A DNA stretch of 64,000 nt from an uncultured Clostridium sp. (GTDB taxonomy: Bacteria > Bacillota > Clostridia > Lachnospirales > Lachnospiraceae), in NCBI GenBank assembly GCA_900539185.1, contig UQBG01000001.1:62001-126000 (forward strand), given 5' to 3'. The notes under the pieces were generated by a model that was not told the origin of the DNA, did no database searches, and saw only the letters and a list, made by a program, of their open reading frames with translations. Made by a program: the position numbers and the translations under genes. Shown here one piece after another: positions 6,950 to 16,788 of this stretch (positions within the stretch are counted from its first letter, which is position 1; the number at the start of each line of letters is the position of its first letter).

Positions 6950-8425
6950 TTATATGATGATGCAGACCATACCGCCATTTCCATCATTTACGATTTTCTC
7001 CATGGTATCCTGCAGTTTCATCTGACTTTCATCCGTGATCTTGCTGGTTTTGGTCCGCATTCCATCCTCCACCAGCTGTTCTACCGTCTTTCCAAAAATA
7101 CTTACCTGCCAGATATCTTCCTGCCCCTCTGAATGAATATATTCTACCAGATCCTTTGCCTGCTGCTCTGCCCCTACGATCGGTGCAATCTCCGTTGTGA
7201 TATTTGCCTTGATCATATGGATCGACGGTGCCTCCGCTTTGATCTTCACGCCGTATTTATTTCCATGCCGGATAACCTCCGGCTGTTCAATATGGATATC
7301 TTTATGTCCGGGTGTTACACATCCGTATCCCTTCAGCTTTACAGATTCCATTGCCTCTGCGACCTGCTCATATTCCTGCCGCTTCTCCGCCAGCTCTTTC
7401 AGTACCTGCATGAACTGGTATTCATTCTCGATCGGAACTCCCATCATCTCACTCAGCATCTGATAATAATAGGCATCATCCACCTGTATATTCAGATGAA
7501 TCCTGCCATTATCCATCTCGATCGTATCCAGCTTGATCTTTTCTACATATTCGCTATCCGGGAAATCCAGATGGTACACATCCCGCACAACCGTCACCTG
7601 ATTCAGAATATCTCTTGCCATATCCACCAGTGCGATCTTCACTTCTGCTTCCAGATTCAGAGCCTCCGCCCACTTCGGTATGTGAAAGTCCAGTTCTGTC
7701 ACCGGGAACTCCAGCAGTACCGCCTGCAGGATCTCTGTGATATCCTCTTTTCTCAACTGATCCGCATTGACCGGAAGCACACGCACCCCATATACTTCCT
7801 CCAGCTCCTTTGCCAGCTCCAATGTCTCATTCGCATATGGTCGGGCACTATTCAACAACATAATATACGGTTTTCCCAGACTTTTCAGTTCCTGAATCGT
7901 CTTCTTCTCCGCCTCTATGTAAGACTCCCTTGGCAGTTCACCAAAGCTGCCATCGGTTGTCACGATCATTCCGATCGTAGAATGATCATGAATCACCTTA
8001 CGGGTTCCCACTTCCGCAGCCTTTGTAAATGGGATCTCATAATCGAACCAGGGTGTCTTCACCATACGCTCTTCCCCATTTTCCTCGTGTCCGGCTGCAC
8101 CGTTTACCATAAACCCCACGCAGTCGATCATGCGTACCTTCATATCCACAGCTTCATTGATTCGGATACTGACTGCCTCCTGCGGAATGAACTTCGGTTC
8201 GGTGGTTGTTACTGTCTTTCCTGCCGAACTCATGGGCAGTTCATCTCTGGCACGAACCTTCACCGGTTCTTCCTCGATATTCGGCAGAACCATCAGGTCC
8301 ATAAAGCGTTTAATAAATGTCGACTTTCCGGTTCGAACCGGTCCTACCACACCGATATACACCTCTCCGTTCGTCCGATTCCGCATATCCTCGTACAGAT
8401 CATATGTAGCCATGTTATTGTCCAT
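6950..8425 (-). CDS. spoIVA: Stage IV sporulation protein A, coat morphogenetic ATPase
   Basis: A 491-residue SpoIVA of normal length. The N-terminal NTPase has Walker A GPVRTGKS at about residues 27-34, the switch-like MIDCVGFMVNGAAG near 100, and conserved DGSFGELPRESY near 158. The C-terminal half carries the assembly and anchoring region, ending NGGMVCIII. SpoIVA polymerises with ATP hydrolysis on the outer forespore membrane and forms the coat basement layer, so the organism should make endospores. The SD GGGAGG is separated from the ATG by seven Ts and lies inside the 3' arm of a 14-bp hairpin. The usual neighbour gpsA is displaced by about 9 kb because of the adhesin gene. Confidence 0.97.
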   Translation of the reverse strand: MDNNMATYDLYEDMRNRTNGEVYIGVVGPVRTGKSTFIKRFMDLMVLPNIEEEPVKVRARDELPMSSAGKTVTTTEPKFIPQEAVSIRINEAVDMKVRMIDCVGFMVNGAAGHEENGEERMVKTPWFDYEIPFTKAAEVGTRKVIHDHSTIGMIVTTDGSFGELPRESYIEAEKKTIQELKSLGKPYIMLLNSARPYANETLELAKELEEVYGVRVLPVNADQLRKEDITEILQAVLLEFPVTELDFHIPKWAEALNLEAEVKIALVDMARDILNQVTVVRDVYHLDFPDSEYVEKIKLDTIEMDNGRIHLNIQVDDAYYYQMLSEMMGVPIENEYQFMQVLKELAEKRQEYEQVAEAMESVKLKGYGCVTPGHKDIHIEQPEVIRHGNKYGVKIKAEAPSIHMIKANITTEIAPIVGAEQQAKDLVEYIHSEGQEDIWQVSIFGKTVEQLVEDGMRTKTSKITDESQMKLQDTMEKIVNDGNGGMVCIII

Positions 8426-8433
8426 AAAAAAAC

Positions 8434-8519
8434 CTCCCGCATATACTCATTCTATCTGGCATGACACTCTTGTCATAATGCATTGATACAGTATATGCGG
8501 GAGATCCGCTTAACATGTT
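8434..8519 (-). promoter_or_regulatory. spoIVA leader: long-range hairpin with terminator U-run, hidden SD and internal sigma-E-like promoter
   Basis: A perfect 14-bp inverted repeat: CTCCCGCATATACT (8503-8490) and AGTATATGCGGGAG (8447-8434) on the minus strand, separated by 42 bases. A nested hairpin (ATGACA-loop-TGTCAT, 8476-8461) lies inside. The 3' arm contains the spoIVA SD and runs into T7 then ATG, so it is terminator-shaped. AACATGTT (8519-8512), 14 bases, CATATACT (8497-8490) resembles a sigma-E promoter whose -10 lies in the 5' arm. A transcript from it would start in the loop and lack the 5' arm. Confidence 0.6.
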
Positions 8520-8528
8520 AGATTCTCT

Positions 8529-11500
8529 TTATTTTCTTGTCTTTTTCTTTAACAGAAGTACCGCTCCCAGCATGCTGACTGTACCGGTCAGTCCGATCCA
8601 GGCGATTGGTGCCTGATCTCCGGTCTTTGGTCCCTTTGCTATATGCGAACTACTGGTATCTGCCGACGGCTGATCAAGCATAACGATCGCCTCTGTTGTC
8701 AGCTTCTCATAGGTTCCTTCTGCATTCCGGATATAGATTTGTCCATCCCGATCCAGTGCAAAGGCGATACTGTCTGCCACCTCATAGCCATTCGGTGCTG
8801 CAAGCTCCGTCAAGGTATAATACTGAAGTGCAGCATCCTTCGGTGCAGTAAATACTACGGATGGGATCTGCACTGCCGCAGTTTCTGAAGAAAAGCTATA
8901 TAGAATTTCCCCGGCCTCATTCTTTATGACAAGTGTTGCGCCGGCTAATCCTGCCTTACTTTCTGCATCCTGCTTTGCCACCTTCACTGTAATAGCAGTA
9001 TCTACCATAGCAATCTGTCGATTCTCGGACTTTCTGCCATTTACATAAACATCTCCATTCTCCCGGATCTGGAAGGTGATCGGTTCTGCATATGCATAAC
9101 CCTGTGGTGCTTCCTCCTCCGTTAAGGTATAGGTAATGCCCGTCCGGAAGACGGTATCACTCAAGTAGGTTGGTATCTCTCCACTCACGAAGGTCATCGG
9201 CTGGAATGCTGCATCCTCTGTGGTTGTGATCCGGAAAGTTGCTCCGGCGATGGTTGCTCCGTCTACATCCTGCTTACAAACAGATAGCATCGGTCGATCC
9301 TGCATAGTCAGCAGATTGTCTTCAGCCTTCGTGTAGGTCTTCGTTCCGTCTGCTTTCTGCGTTACCGTATATACGATACCGTTGCGATCAATTGCAAACC
9401 GGATATCCTCTGCGACCTGATAGCCGGTCGGAGCTGCGACCTCACGGAGTATATACTCATGTAATGCCCCTGCCGCCTGATCTCCTACAGAACCCTTGCC
9501 TGCCGTCAACAGGGATGTATCGATTTTAACCTTTGTATCCCCGGTTGTCCATGCCGGTACCACCTGTGTCATCGTTTCTGCATCATAAATTGCCAGCTTT
9601 GCTCCATTCACCGGCTGTCCCGTTCCTTCTTCTACCTTCTGTACCGTCAGTTCAAACGTCTGATCCTCCATGTATATGGTCCGATTGTCTACCGCTTTTC
9701 CTTTTATCAGGACCTGATTCGTATTCGGATCAACTGTAAATGTGATTGGTTCCGCATAACTGTAACCATTCGGTGCAGTCAACTCGGTCAGTGTATAGTG
9801 TTTTCCTTTTCTCAGCTCTGTAAAGCTTAAGTTCCATACTTTTTCTGTCGTTGTACTTGTCCATGTCTGTGTTGTAAAGTTTAAGTCATCCTCTGATGAT
9901 AGCTGAAGCGTAGCCCCTATCACGGCTTGTGTTGTATCTCCGGCCTTCACCTTCGTAATTGTCAGATCTGCTTCCTGATCTACCATCACCACCGTATTAT
10001 TATATACATTAGCGGTTGCATCTGCATCATTTGTAACGATACCGTTCTCCAGCCTCTGAATCACGACCTTACCATCCGATGTGAGCATAAACAAAATATC
10101 GTCTGCAAGCTTATAGCCTGCCGGTGGCTGAATCTCATGCAATACGTATGTCTGATCTGTCCGAAGCTGATCATATGAGATCTCTACCGCACCGTTGTCG
10201 GCAGACAGAATGGATTGATCCAGAACACGATTTCCCAGTCCGTTTGCTGCCGTTCCGTCATACTGATAAATCATCAGCTCTGCTCCGCCAAGTGCGGCAT
10301 TCAGTCCATCGACCTTTTCCACTCTTAGCTGTAACCGCTGATCGCGTGCCAGCAGCGTCTTACTATCATATGTCAATGTAGCACCCGCTCCGGATACGAG
10401 GATAAACGCATACTTATTACCATCCTTCTTTACCCGGAAGGTGATCGGCTGCATCGTTGCATAGCCTGCCGGTGCCTTCTGTTCTACCAGTTGATAAGTC
10501 TCACCGATCGAAAATCTGCTTCCGTCCAGCTTATGCGCAGTACCGTCTGAGATCCAGCTCCATTCAGCACTGGCATCATTTCCATTTACATCCGTCTGTG
10601 CTCCATTTGCATTTGTAATTATAAACTCCGCTCCTGCCAGCCCGGTATCGGTTCCCGCATCCAGCTTCTGAATAAACAGATCCGTATCGACTATGACTGC
10701 ATCCATCATATCGATCGAAGTAATCATACCTCCTGTTATCTGCCCCTGCTCGTATCGATAGATGCTACCGTCATGCTTCACTGCAATGCTGACCGGTTCT
10801 GCTGTTACATATCCTTCCGGTGTTGTCAGTTCCCGAATCGTATATACATTTAAACCATCTTCCTCTGCCGGTGCCTCTAATATTCCCACCGGAAGTCCAT
10901 AACCGGCCGCAGCCGTTGTCCATTCTGTCAGCTTCTGCCCCTTGCTGTTATACAATCCCAAAACAGCAGATTTCACATACTGCGCCGGTGTATTATTATC
11001 CAGCTTACGTACCGTAAATATAATCGGTGTATCCTTTGCTATAATCGTATTACTGCTCAGCGTTCCATTTCCACTCAGCAGTGTAACAGAGCCATCCTTT
11101 TCGATTTTAAACTCAATTGGATCCATATATGCATATCCCTGCGGTGCCTTTGTCTCTGTCAGCCGATAGGTTTGCCCGATATGAAGCTGATCATATGGAA
11201 GCTTAATCTTCGCCATATTACATGAAAGCGTTGTCAGCTTTGTATAGCTTCCGTTTGTCTCCTTCCGGTCTAACCTAAACTCCGCTCCTGTCAGAACCTC
11301 TCCTGTTACCGACTGCTTACTTAAGGCTATATCAATCCGGGTATCACTATAGGTTACCTTGTGCATGCTATCACTATTGATAATCACCGTCTCCTGCTTC
11401 GTACTCAGCGTATATCCGTTTGGAACTCCGGTCTCATGAATTACATAGGTTCCGAATGGCAGTTCATCAAATATAACCTTGCCGTTTGCATCTGTCGTTG

Positions 11501-14500
11501 CAATGCGATCGTTTCCGTTTTTATCCTTCACAACCGTCCCATTGACATCGGTCAGTGTGAATTCTACACCCTGCACCTTTCCGATGGATACCACATCGGT
11601 CTTTGTGATTTCAATACTTCCCAGAATCTGCTGATCCACAAAAGTGGCATTCGTCACATCCTGCTTTGCATAAGGAATCACAGAATCTGCTTTTGGATGA
11701 TCCTTATCATCCTTATACGTATCCTCTCCTACCAGCTCCTCATAGGTAAAGGATATTTCCTGACTACTGATTGTATATCCGGCCGGTGCTGACAGCTCCT
11801 TTATGCTATAGGTCGTGGTCGCTGTATCAGCACTTGTACCAAGATCAATTAACCGGAAGTATACGATACCGTCTGCATCTGAATAAGCTGTACTAATCAA
11901 CGACGGTGTCGTTCCGTTGGTTCGATACAAACCAAACTCTGCTTTTTCTAACGGCTGATTGTCAACAACCTTCTTCACCTTTACACTAATGATCGGATTT
12001 ACAAACTTTTTATTTGTGATAACCAAATCCTCTGTGCCATTCACAGCTTTTGTTACTACCGTATCGCTATCCACTACCAACTCATACTCATTCGGATCCA
12101 TGATATAAGATACGGTCTTTCCGTTCTCCTGTACTTCCGCCTTCGTTTCCTTCAGATAATAGGTGCCGTATGGCAGTTCTGTAAAGAGAACCTGTCCCAA
12201 TGTAGCAGCCTCACTGCTGGATATTGCTGTCTTTACTGCCATATGATGTTCATCATACAGTGTAAACTCAATACCGCCTAACCCTACAGACCTCGGTATC
12301 CCATTCTCCGTATAGGAATAGTTCTTTTTTACCTGAATGCTACCATTCTGTTTTTTATTTGTAATCGTCTGTGCAATACGAACCGTCTGATCCGGATATC
12401 CGTCATTGTTTGCATCAGCACCTCTGATTGCTGTATCAATATCCGCCTTGGATATCGTCCATTCCGAGAGTTCGGTTCCGTTTGCAGCCGTCATATAACT
12501 ATATCCCTGCGGACGTTTCGTCTCCTTTAGTACATAGTCTCCGTATGCCAGATTCTTAAAGGATACCTGTCCATCCGTATCGGTTGTACCGGTTGCCACA
12601 TATACGCCGTTTGCTGTATAAAGCTTAAATTCTGCCCCGGCTAAGAATTTTGCTAGATCCACACTATCGGTCTTTGTAATCTCCAGATCAAACCGCTTGG
12701 TTTCGTTTACAATGGATACCGTCTGCTTCGTCTGACTATCTACCGTTACCTTTACCGGTGCTGCCGTATAATACTTCTCGTCAGTCGATGTCTCTACGAG
12801 CTGATAGTCTCCGTATGGCAGATTTTCAAATGTTGCCCTTCCCTTTGCATCAGTTACTACCGTATATACGGTTGCTTCTCCATCCGGTATGTAATCCTTA
12901 TAAGTACCGTCTGTATCCAGGTTCTGTAATTTAAAGGTAACGTTTGCCAGCGGTTTTCCCGGCAGACTGTCATCCGTCTTTGTGATTTCAATGCTTCCAC
13001 TCTGTTTCTGATTCTCTAACGCAACTCTTTCTACCCGGTTTACCTGTTCTCCGGTCTGCCCGATCACAACAGAATACACCGTCGTATCCAGCACGTATCC
13101 ATCCGGTGCTTCCAGTTCCTTATAATAATAAGTTTTACCCAGTATCAGATCTGAAAATGTAACGACTCCGGTTGCATTTGTCGTTTTCGCTGCTTCTACC
13201 GGATAATTACAGCTTTCGTCAGTATAAAGTCCGATCTTCGCTCCCGCTAAATGATCTCCTGATACAGTAAGGCTACCACCTGCCTTAATCTTATGGATCT
13301 CCAGCGTTCCAACGGCCTTCCTGTTCGTCACCTGCAGATAGCTATTACCGGATATCGGCTCCTTGGTCGCTATCATACCGGGTACCACTGCTCCGGTTTC
13401 ATCTACATAAGTATACGTCGTATCTGTTTCTGAGATTATGTCTGCCTTTATGATATGTGTCATCGGCAGATAGCCCGGTGCGGAGACCGTTTCCTTGATA
13501 TAATATGTCTCACTGATCGTCAGACCACCAAAAGAGATCTGTCCATCCATTCCGGAGGTCTTGGTTGCCACCACATTTGTACCCGCCACCGCATCTGCAA
13601 GGTTTTTATATAAGCAGAAGGTGGTATCTCTTACAGAAAGGCTGCTTTCTGCATCAATCTTATGAATATATACACTTCCGGTTGGTATTACAATTGGTGT
13701 ATTTTCTACAATTACCTCTTTATTTCTTGTGGTTGCATCAAAGTCTGCCGGTGCAGTTGTTACTTCTACACTGTCCGCAGGCAACACATATCCATCCGGT
13801 GCCTGAATTTCCTTCAAGACATAGGTATAGTTTTTCTTCGGATCGATCCCTGTGAAGATTGCATATCCATTTGCATTTGTTGTTGCCTCCTGTACACAGA
13901 CACCGTCCAGATAAAGCTGGAAAACAGCTCCCTCCAGTCCCTTTGTATGATCTTGGCTGTCTACCTTCCTTACATAGATTGCATAGTTGATCGTAGCACT
14001 GGCTGCCGCCTGCTTAAAGTTAATCCGTTCCAGTACATTGGATACCGACTCGTACTCCTGTCCCTCTCCTGAGAAGTCGATTGTATTTGTGATCTGTTTG
14101 CCGCTATAATATCCGGATGCATGATTAAACAATACCCGGAACCGGAATACATAGCTTGTCGTTCCCAGATACTTATCATCGGCATCCTTTGGTAAAATGA
14201 CCGTCAGCATATTGTTTACACAGGTAATCTTGTAATCCGATGCACTGACTGCCTGTTCATTACCATTTTCATCGACCGTATATAATGTTCCGGACTCATA
14301 TACATAAGCTTCATTCAAGTGATCCGATATCTTCGGACTCTTAACTGCAGACAGATCATACCGTCCTTTATTGATGGTAACGGTCCAGTCTACATAGTTA
14401 TTACCGGATCCGTAATTATGGGTTTTATCAATCACACCACCGACTGCTCCGGTCACCGTTTTTCCTTCTGTTTCCTCTGCCTTCAGATTATCCTCATAGG

Positions 14501-16652
14501 TCACACTAAGCGTTGCCTTGTTCGTATAATCCTGACGCTTTGTCGTTACCTCCGGATCGATCACCTTTGTCTTATACACGATCTGGAATGCTTTACCATC
14601 CAGAAACTGATTCACATCTGTATTCTTATCAAAGGTATAAGCAATTGTCTGCTGTTCATCCGCACCGCTTCCCTGCGTTCCCAATGTAATCTCATCCGTC
14701 GTCGGATAATATTTCGGATTCCAATCACCATATCGAACACAAAGAGATCCCGGTACATACTCTGTTCCGCCAGGCAGAATATCCGAAAACTTCATATCTT
14801 CAATCGTATGAGTGGTACTATTTACGGTTACTACCCATTGAATGGTGCCATCCTTGTCTGTGATCTGTCCATCTTTGCTGATCAGATCTGCATTCTTTAC
14901 CTCCACCCACATCGTTGCGGTTCTCGTTATATTATATGGGTCAAGCGTCACCGTATTTGTAAAGTTATGCCCACCGATTGCAACGGTATCCTTCACTTTG
15001 GTTGTTATATAGAGTTCCCGCTTTCCGGTAACATTTTTAAGTTCAATACTGGTTCCATCCTCCGATATCGTTTCCCCTGCTTCCAGTCCTTCTATGGATC
15101 CATATTCCATATCGGATCCATAGTTTTCCGTCAGTGTGATATCTCCCATATCGATTGCACTTTCATTGACCGTAATCTTCCACTTCATAGTCTGTGTTAC
15201 CGAATCATAGGAATTATTCACGGGTTCCTTCTTTAACAGAGATACACCCGGAACCGTACCTTCTTTGGTTACATTATACTTGCCTCCCATTAAGGATGCC
15301 TGATTCTTCAGGGTATCAAGGGAATACCCGGCATCTGTAATCTTCGTCTTATATGTAATGGTATAGGTATTCTTATCTTCCTGATCATTAAACTCAATCT
15401 GAAAAGCATTCGTATTGGAATCCACTCTTAATGTAGCATTCGCTCCTAATGCAGGCTGAATCGTAATGTCACCGGCAGTTTCCGGCACCTGCAGTCCCGA
15501 CCGAACCGTATCTGTCAATGTTGCCCCAGCCAGATTTAACTGTTCTTTATTTAACACAACCGTCCATGTAACATATTCTGCATCCGCATCCATGACTCCC
15601 GTCTTTTCCAGCATGTTCGGCTGGATCGTAACCGTTCCGGTTGCATCGCTTCCCGGTATATTCGAATCTTCCGGTGTAAATAGGATGGTATTGTTCTGAC
15701 TTACAGTGGTACCCGCTGTAATGGGTCCATCCCCGAATATAGTATCCGGATAAGTCGTATAAAAGCGGATCACACTCTGATAATAGGACTTACAGTCCGA
15801 TACCTCGATCTCCACATTCTGTTCGGTAGACTTATCTGTAATACTTCCGGAAAGATAATTACCAGTGGTATCGATTCTGGCCGAACTCGGTACATACGTC
15901 CATCCGTCCGGCAATGTATCCTTTAAGGTTCCGCTTACCGGCGTAGAACCATTGGTCTGCATGGAGATTACCCATTCCACATAGTTCTTTCCGTCTACAT
16001 TCTTCACCGTACCGGACTTATAGATCTGAACGGCTGTCGGATTCTCCGGCTTTACTGTTGAATCGGTTGTTGTAACAGTAGCCGTAATCGGCTCGGACTC
16101 CGTTGGGAAGCTGATCGTCACCTGTTTTCCACCAGTCTGGTAAGAGCTGTCCAGACTGCCACTAAAGGATACATTAAAAAATACATCATGCTGATCCTTC
16201 AGTTTATCATTAAACACATAAACCAACCGATTATTTTCCTGATCGATCTTAACCGTACCGATTGATTCGCCCTTACTCGAATCAATCAGATCCAGAGTTT
16301 CATTTAAACCAAACTCTGACTTCATCTCCTTCGGGAGTTCATAATAATACTCTTTTCCTATCTCGATCTGATTTCCATCTGAGATCTTATAATTCAATAT
16401 CATTGATATTAATGCATTTGCCGGTATCTCCGCATTTGGGTTTGCCTTCAGGTCAATCTCATTTGCATACAGCTCAGAATTAACTGTCGTTACAGTTGTA
16501 CCGTCAAACAATGTTGTTTTCCCGCTATCCTCAGACCTTGCAATCTTTATATCCGCCGGCAGCAGTGTTGCCACCATGACCAGCATCAGGCAGATTGCTG
16601 CCACTCTCCGCCAAAAACCACTTCCATGAATATTTCTGAAAAAACGCTTCAT
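8529..16652 (-). CDS. Giant cell-wall-anchored CnaB (SpaA-like) adhesin
   Basis: A 2,707-residue surface protein. It has a signal peptide (MKRFFRN, then hydrophobic VAAICLMLVMVATLL), then about 850 residues of five related beta-rich modules with lines such as LKDTLPDGWTYVPSS and FSDILPGGTEYVPGS, typical of Cna/DUF11-like adhesive folds. Sixteen CnaB/SpaA repeats follow, each with an early Lys (ITKTD, VRKVD) and a late Glu (LKETKAPQGY, LTELAAPNGY), the pair that forms intramolecular isopeptide bonds. The C-terminus is GPKTGD, a hydrophobic span and KKKTRK, a sortase signal with Gly in place of Leu. ATG 16652 is chosen for its AAGGGGAGG SD; an ATG nine codons earlier lacks one. Ligand unknown; a role in mucus or matrix binding is inference. 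Confidence 0.9.
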   Translation of the reverse strand: MKRFFRNIHGSGFWRRVAAICLMLVMVATLLPADIKIARSEDSGKTTLFDGTTVTTVNSELYANEIDLKANPNAEIPANALISMILNYKISDGNQIEIGKEYYYELPKEMKSEFGLNETLDLIDSSKGESIGTVKIDQENNRLVYVFNDKLKDQHDVFFNVSFSGSLDSSYQTGGKQVTISFPTESEPITATVTTTDSTVKPENPTAVQIYKSGTVKNVDGKNYVEWVISMQTNGSTPVSGTLKDTLPDGWTYVPSSARIDTTGNYLSGSITDKSTEQNVEIEVSDCKSYYQSVIRFYTTYPDTIFGDGPITAGTTVSQNNTILFTPEDSNIPGSDATGTVTIQPNMLEKTGVMDADAEYVTWTVVLNKEQLNLAGATLTDTVRSGLQVPETAGDITIQPALGANATLRVDSNTNAFQIEFNDQEDKNTYTITYKTKITDAGYSLDTLKNQASLMGGKYNVTKEGTVPGVSLLKKEPVNNSYDSVTQTMKWKITVNESAIDMGDITLTENYGSDMEYGSIEGLEAGETISEDGTSIELKNVTGKRELYITTKVKDTVAIGGHNFTNTVTLDPYNITRTATMWVEVKNADLISKDGQITDKDGTIQWVVTVNSTTHTIEDMKFSDILPGGTEYVPGSLCVRYGDWNPKYYPTTDEITLGTQGSGADEQQTIAYTFDKNTDVNQFLDGKAFQIVYKTKVIDPEVTTKRQDYTNKATLSVTYEDNLKAEETEGKTVTGAVGGVIDKTHNYGSGNNYVDWTVTINKGRYDLSAVKSPKISDHLNEAYVYESGTLYTVDENGNEQAVSASDYKITCVNNMLTVILPKDADDKYLGTTSYVFRFRVLFNHASGYYSGKQITNTIDFSGEGQEYESVSNVLERINFKQAAASATINYAIYVRKVDSQDHTKGLEGAVFQLYLDGVCVQEATTNANGYAIFTGIDPKKNYTYVLKEIQAPDGYVLPADSVEVTTAPADFDATTRNKEVIVENTPIVIPTGSVYIHKIDAESSLSVRDTTFCLYKNLADAVAGTNVVATKTSGMDGQISFGGLTISETYYIKETVSAPGYLPMTHIIKADIISETDTTYTYVDETGAVVPGMIATKEPISGNSYLQVTNRKAVGTLEIHKIKAGGSLTVSGDHLAGAKIGLYTDESCNYPVEAAKTTNATGVVTFSDLILGKTYYYKELEAPDGYVLDTTVYSVVIGQTGEQVNRVERVALENQKQSGSIEITKTDDSLPGKPLANVTFKLQNLDTDGTYKDYIPDGEATVYTVVTDAKGRATFENLPYGDYQLVETSTDEKYYTAAPVKVTVDSQTKQTVSIVNETKRFDLEITKTDSVDLAKFLAGAEFKLYTANGVYVATGTTDTDGQVSFKNLAYGDYVLKETKRPQGYSYMTAANGTELSEWTISKADIDTAIRGADANNDGYPDQTVRIAQTITNKKQNGSIQVKKNYSYTENGIPRSVGLGGIEFTLYDEHHMAVKTAISSSEAATLGQVLFTELPYGTYYLKETKAEVQENGKTVSYIMDPNEYELVVDSDTVVTKAVNGTEDLVITNKKFVNPIISVKVKKVVDNQPLEKAEFGLYRTNGTTPSLISTAYSDADGIVYFRLIDLGTSADTATTTYSIKELSAPAGYTISSQEISFTYEELVGEDTYKDDKDHPKADSVIPYAKQDVTNATFVDQQILGSIEITKTDVVSIGKVQGVEFTLTDVNGTVVKDKNGNDRIATTDANGKVIFDELPFGTYVIHETGVPNGYTLSTKQETVIINSDSMHKVTYSDTRIDIALSKQSVTGEVLTGAEFRLDRKETNGSYTKLTTLSCNMAKIKLPYDQLHIGQTYRLTETKAPQGYAYMDPIEFKIEKDGSVTLLSGNGTLSSNTIIAKDTPIIFTVRKLDNNTPAQYVKSAVLGLYNSKGQKLTEWTTAAAGYGLPVGILEAPAEEDGLNVYTIRELTTPEGYVTAEPVSIAVKHDGSIYRYEQGQITGGMITSIDMMDAVIVDTDLFIQKLDAGTDTGLAGAEFIITNANGAQTDVNGNDASAEWSWISDGTAHKLDGSRFSIGETYQLVEQKAPAGYATMQPITFRVKKDGNKYAFILVSGAGATLTYDSKTLLARDQRLQLRVEKVDGLNAALGGAELMIYQYDGTAANGLGNRVLDQSILSADNGAVEISYDQLRTDQTYVLHEIQPPAGYKLADDILFMLTSDGKVVIQRLENGIVTNDADATANVYNNTVVMVDQEADLTITKVKAGDTTQAVIGATLQLSSEDDLNFTTQTWTSTTTEKVWNLSFTELRKGKHYTLTELTAPNGYSYAEPITFTVDPNTNQVLIKGKAVDNRTIYMEDQTFELTVQKVEEGTGQPVNGAKLAIYDAETMTQVVPAWTTGDTKVKIDTSLLTAGKGSVGDQAAGALHEYILREVAAPTGYQVAEDIRFAIDRNGIVYTVTQKADGTKTYTKAEDNLLTMQDRPMLSVCKQDVDGATIAGATFRITTTEDAAFQPMTFVSGEIPTYLSDTVFRTGITYTLTEEEAPQGYAYAEPITFQIRENGDVYVNGRKSENRQIAMVDTAITVKVAKQDAESKAGLAGATLVIKNEAGEILYSFSSETAAVQIPSVVFTAPKDAALQYYTLTELAAPNGYEVADSIAFALDRDGQIYIRNAEGTYEKLTTEAIVMLDQPSADTSSSHIAKGPKTGDQAPIAWIGLTGTVSMLGAVLLLKKKTRK
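8690..13985 (-). repeat. Sixteen tandem CnaB domain repeats within the adhesin gene
   Basis: Protein-level repeats of about 85-120 residues, diverged at DNA level. The last six alternate in type: repeats 11, 13 and 15 carry QPITF or AEPITF strands, while 12, 14 and 16 carry ADDILF, AEDIRF or ADSIAF followed by acidic/Gly turns. This suggests growth by duplication of a two-domain unit at the cell-wall-proximal end. Confidence 0.8.
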
Positions 16653-16730
16653 ATCGGTTCCTCCCCTTACTTTGATCATCTATTTTTTTATCGTCGAATC
16701 TTCTTTTCCATTCAAGGTTCACTTACCATT

Positions 16731-16759
16731 AAATTAGCATAATTTCTCACAACTTTCAA
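16731..16759 (-). promoter_or_regulatory. Weak candidate promoter of the adhesin gene
   Basis: TTGAAA (16759-16754), 17 bases, TAATTT (16736-16731) on the minus strand, about 80 bases before the ATG. The -10 matches poorly (3/6), so this is only the best candidate in the intergenic stretch. Confidence 0.3.
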
Positions 16760-16788
16760 CAGAATCCGGCACTTCTTTTGTGCATATT

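Noticed and set aside
7133..8464. A 443-codon plus-strand reading frame opposite spoIVA
   Set aside because: It mirrors the conserved spoIVA frame, has no ribosome binding site and gives a Cys/His/Leu-rich nonsense composition.
8690..13985. Regularly spaced similar segments, considered as a CRISPR or DNA repeat array
   Set aside because: Period is about 300 bases, similarity is at protein level only, and every unit is in frame with CnaB motifs.
14319..15236. A 305-codon plus-strand frame opposite the adhesin
   Set aside because: Antisense shadow of a Thr/Asp-rich coding sequence; no SD, no recognisable domain.
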